Below are positions 5,591 to 7,342 of a stretch of DNA of 7,342 nt, piece by piece. A program made the translations under genes and the position numbers. Origin of the DNA: Thermococci archaeon (GTDB taxonomy: Archaea; Methanobacteriota_B; Thermococci; Thermococcales; Thermococcaceae); contig QMUB01000053.1 in assembly GCA_003663695.1 (NCBI GenBank), positions 1 through 7,342 on the forward strand. Reading direction: 5' to 3'. Every line of letters starts with the position of its first letter. Position 1 is the stretch's first letter. The notes under the pieces are model-generated. The model ran no database searches. It saw nothing but the letters and a program-made list of their open reading frames with translations, and had not been told where the DNA came from.

Positions 5591-6750
5591 TAATCCCGCT
5601 TTTTTCTAACATAGTACCTTCCTTTGACCTTTACCAGAGGGTAGACCTCTCCCTCTTTGAGCTCCATTTTTGGCTTCTCCATCTCAAACGTTTCGTACGT
5701 TCTCATGTCCATAAACTGGGCTTCTTCGGGTGTTATGCTCGTCACCATTGCATTCATCTTTTCGTGCTCCACTGTGTCCACATCATCCCTCTTTATGGTT
5801 TTCCAGTCCTTGTGCTCGCTCTCCAGAGTTTTGAGGTTCATGAGCTCCATCCCCTTTCCATCGATCCTTTCAACCTCGTAGATATTTCCCTTTTTATCCC
5901 TTACAATATCTCCTTTCACGAACTTGGGCAGGCGAATCCTCACGCTCGTTCTATGCACACCTTTGCTTCTCATCCTATCCTGACCTATAAGCTGGTAGGC
6001 TTCGCTTATGCTTCCACCGTACCGCTCTTTAATAGCTTGGGCGAGCTTCCGGGCTGCCTTTGTTGATCCCATGTAGAAGTCAATACCTTCTTCGAGCTCT
6101 ATGGAATCCTGTATAAATCCCATCCTGTCTCTCCTCATAATCTCATCAACTTTTTGCTCTACGAGCTTTGTTATCTCGTCTCTCTCCTCTCTTCCAAGCT
6201 TCCTCTCCTCTGCTCTAACCTGAAGTATAGCCTCAAAATATCCCCCAAGGAATTTCTGGCACCTCGGACATATTGTTTGCCTCACATAAACGACAACTTC
6301 CTTCTTTTCGTGGTGGAGCTCTCTTTGAAGTTCGTGAATTCTGGCTTTAACATCAATCTCATACGTTATAATTGCCGGGAAGTGCTCTATGTGCCAGTCA
6401 ACTGGCTCAAAACTTATAAGAGCTTCACCAACTTCGAGGTTTTCACATTTCTCAAGTTCCTCCTTTCCCACGATCTTTATATCCTTCACCCTCTCCTCCA
6501 GGGAGATACTCTCTAAGAGGGCATTATCCGCAACTTCAAAGATAAGCTCATCAAGCTCGTAGCTTCGGGGATCAACCCAGACGCCCCCCTTTTTATAGCT
6601 CCCGCAGTTCTGGCAGAGCTCCGTGTTTATCTCGTTCTCCATCAAAAGCACGGGATTTTCCTTCCTAAAGCACACCTGACAGAGCCCATCTATCAAAGGC
6701 CCTCCTTCATCTTCGCTTATTCCACACCTGTAACAGAAGCGCTCTCCCAT
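5590..6750 (-). CDS. nmd3: NMD3-related zinc-binding ribosome-associated protein
   Basis: This encodes 386 aa. ATG 6750 is chosen over GTG 6762/6759, because GGTGAG lies at 4-nt spacing before it and the GTGs fall inside the upstream gene's end and that SD. It is the archaeal homologue of eukaryotic NMD3, the 60S export adaptor. Archaea have no nucleus, so the likely role is binding the large ribosomal subunit in late assembly or quality control. Seen: four CxxC pairs for zinc, at Cys6/9, Cys24/27, Cys46/49 and Cys161/164 (TICPRCQKFLGGYFEA), with the hallmark FLGGYFEA following. Next is a mixed alpha/beta region with GSTKAARKLAQAIKERYGG near 230, then an SH3/OB-like beta region (KFVKGDIVRDKKGNIYEVERI) and a basic tail YYVRKKRD. 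The eukaryotic nuclear export/import tail is absent, as expected for archaea. It follows DUF424 by 5 bp. Confidence 0.95.
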   Translation of the reverse strand: MGERFCYRCGISEDEGGPLIDGLCQVCFRKENPVLLMENEINTELCQNCGSYKKGGVWVDPRSYELDELIFEVADNALLESISLEERVKDIKIVGKEELEKCENLEVGEALISFEPVDWHIEHFPAIITYEIDVKARIHELQRELHHEKKEVVVYVRQTICPRCQKFLGGYFEAILQVRAEERKLGREERDEITKLVEQKVDEIMRRDRMGFIQDSIELEEGIDFYMGSTKAARKLAQAIKERYGGSISEAYQLIGQDRMRSKGVHRTSVRIRLPKFVKGDIVRDKKGNIYEVERIDGKGMELMNLKTLESEHKDWKTIKRDDVDTVEHEKMNAMVTSITPEEAQFMDMRTYETFEMEKPKMELKEGEVYPLVKVKGRYYVRKKRD

Positions 6751-6755
6751 CTCGC

Positions 6756-7058
6756 TCACCACATCATTTTGGCTATTTGGGCATGAGGAACTCCCTCTAT
6801 CCTTAAAATCCTGTCTTTATCAACATATCCAAGTTCAACAGCCTTTCCCACGCATTCCTCCCCAACCAGATTTGCTATGGTGGCCTCACTTAAAAGAGCT
6901 TTTAGCTCTTCAACTTCCCTAAGTTCTCCTTTATAGAATCTCTCCTTTACCTCTAATTTCAACTCCCCTTCCCTAAACGTCTTTCCAAGCAGATTCTCAT
7001 CACACGCAGCCACCAAAACCTCTCCCTGAACATGATAAACCTTAACGTAAATCACCAT
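6756..7058 (-). CDS. DUF424 family protein, translation-linked
   Basis: This encodes 100 aa, the full family length. ATG 7058 has SD GGTGGTT (7061-7067) a few bases upstream; GTG 7055 is a less likely alternative. It is recognised as DUF424 (COG2412) by its start IYVKVYHVQGEVLVAACDE, the LLGKTFREGELKLEV segment, and the end ILRIEGVPHAQIAKM. The family is archaeal, small and uncharacterised, and is commonly found beside NMD3 or aIF2-beta, which suggests a ribosome or initiation role (inference from context). Its TGA stop (6756-6758) lies inside the GGTGAG SD of NMD3, so the two are surely co-transcribed and probably translationally coupled. Cys19 in AACDE is its only conserved-looking Cys apart from the one in GEECVGKA. 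Confidence 0.92.
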   Translation of the reverse strand: MVIYVKVYHVQGEVLVAACDENLLGKTFREGELKLEVKERFYKGELREVEELKALLSEATIANLVGEECVGKAVELGYVDKDRILRIEGVPHAQIAKMMW

Positions 7059-7088
7059 TGAACCACCGGTTAAGAATAGCAGAGAAAG

Positions 7089-7097
7089 TTTAAAAAA
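7089..7097 (-). promoter_or_regulatory. TATA box of the DUF424-NMD3 unit
   Basis: The minus strand reads TTTTTTAAA directly after the TAG stop of the preceding NfeD-like gene, centred ~34 nt before ATG 7058. The T6 run may also terminate that upstream gene. The implied leader is only about 8-10 nt and carries the SD. Confidence 0.5.
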
Positions 7098-7342
7098 CTA
7101 ATCAAGTTTTTTGACGATTAACTTTATGCCGTTCGTATCGACAACAACCACCTCATCGCCTTCTTTGACTTCATTTAGGGGCTTTGAGAGCCAAACTTCG
7201 CCTTCCAGCTCAACCCACACTTCGTCTTCTTTTATCTCTCTGACTTTTCCCCTCTTTCCTTTCAGCTCAAATGTGTATTTTGGCTTTCCAATGTCTTTCG
7301 TCTCTTTTCTTATGAAGCGCGCAAAGAGCTGGTAGCTCACGA
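7098..7342 (-). CDS. Probable NfeD-type C-terminal OB-fold domain protein (5' part outside window)
   Basis: The frame is open to the right edge and ends at TAG 7098-7100, leaving 81 codons visible. A GTG at 7340 could be a start, but no SD can be checked and the protein more likely continues outside. Visible sequence: a basic YQLFARFIRKETKDIGKPKY segment, as would follow a membrane region, then a five-stranded pattern KGKRGKVREIKEDEVWVELEGEVWLSKPLNEVKEGDEVVVVDTNGIKLIVKKLD. The GxxGxV start, the E-x-W in mid-domain, the xxGDEVVVVxxNGIKLxV end and the short tail match NfeD C-terminal OB-fold domains. NfeD proteins are membrane partners of stomatin-like proteins. The membrane helices and any stomatin neighbour would be outside the window, so another short OB-fold protein remains possible. 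Confidence 0.65.
   Translation of the reverse strand, partial: VSYQLFARFIRKETKDIGKPKYTFELKGKRGKVREIKEDEVWVELEGEVWLSKPLNEVKEGDEVVVVDTNGIKLIVKKLD

Noticed and set aside
5551..6066. 171-codon plus-strand open frame
   Set aside because: It is antisense to the NMD3 gene, which has zinc-finger motifs and a good start. Its His/Phe/Leu-rich composition is typical of a shadow frame.

Overview
The window looks like chromosomal DNA from a hyperthermophilic archaeon of the order Thermococcales (Pyrococcus/Thermococcus/Palaeococcus group). The evidence is an archaeal NMD3 gene, a DUF424 gene, a DUF1464 gene and a CoA disulfide reductase that closely resembles Pyrococcus proteins as I recall them. Translation starts are preceded by strong GGTGRT-type Shine-Dalgarno (SD) sequences, promoters have T/A-rich TATA boxes about 34-38 nt before the start codon, and genes end in T-tracts. 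I cannot name the species. I saw no tRNA, rRNA, CRISPR array, insertion sequence or prophage gene.

Left part (plus strand): the C-terminal third of a SufS-type cysteine desulfurase ends at 432 with a T-tract. A roughly 300-bp non-coding stretch follows, holding several short inverted repeats. Next is a gene (732-1910) for a secreted, almost wholly helical protein with three copies of a ~92-residue repeat. A two-gene unit follows (1977-2252 and 2253-3080, no bases between them). It encodes a 91-aa protein that resembles a single TBP-fold repeat, and a 275-aa protein that looks like a KH-like domain plus a PP-loop ATPase domain, both with their signature loops altered.

Right part (minus strand, read right to left): the end of a probable NfeD-type protein runs off the window (7098-7342). 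Then come DUF424 and NMD3, a compact pair linked to ribosome/translation. A DUF1464 ASKHA-fold sugar/acyl-kinase-like gene follows, and then CoA disulfide reductase/NAD(P)H sulfur oxidoreductase (3107-4429). That last gene converges on the TBP-like/PP-loop unit, and the two gene ends meet inside a degenerate heptamer/octamer tandem repeat (3073-3125).

The best regulatory signal is in front of the CoA disulfide reductase gene. It matches the extended SurR motif GTTn3AACn5GTT exactly, lies between the TATA box and the expected transcription start, and sits where a repressor would act. With the cysteine desulfurase at the left end this gives the window a partial sulfur theme, although nothing shows that these two genes are co-regulated. 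The most novel material is the TBP-like/PP-loop-like two-gene unit.
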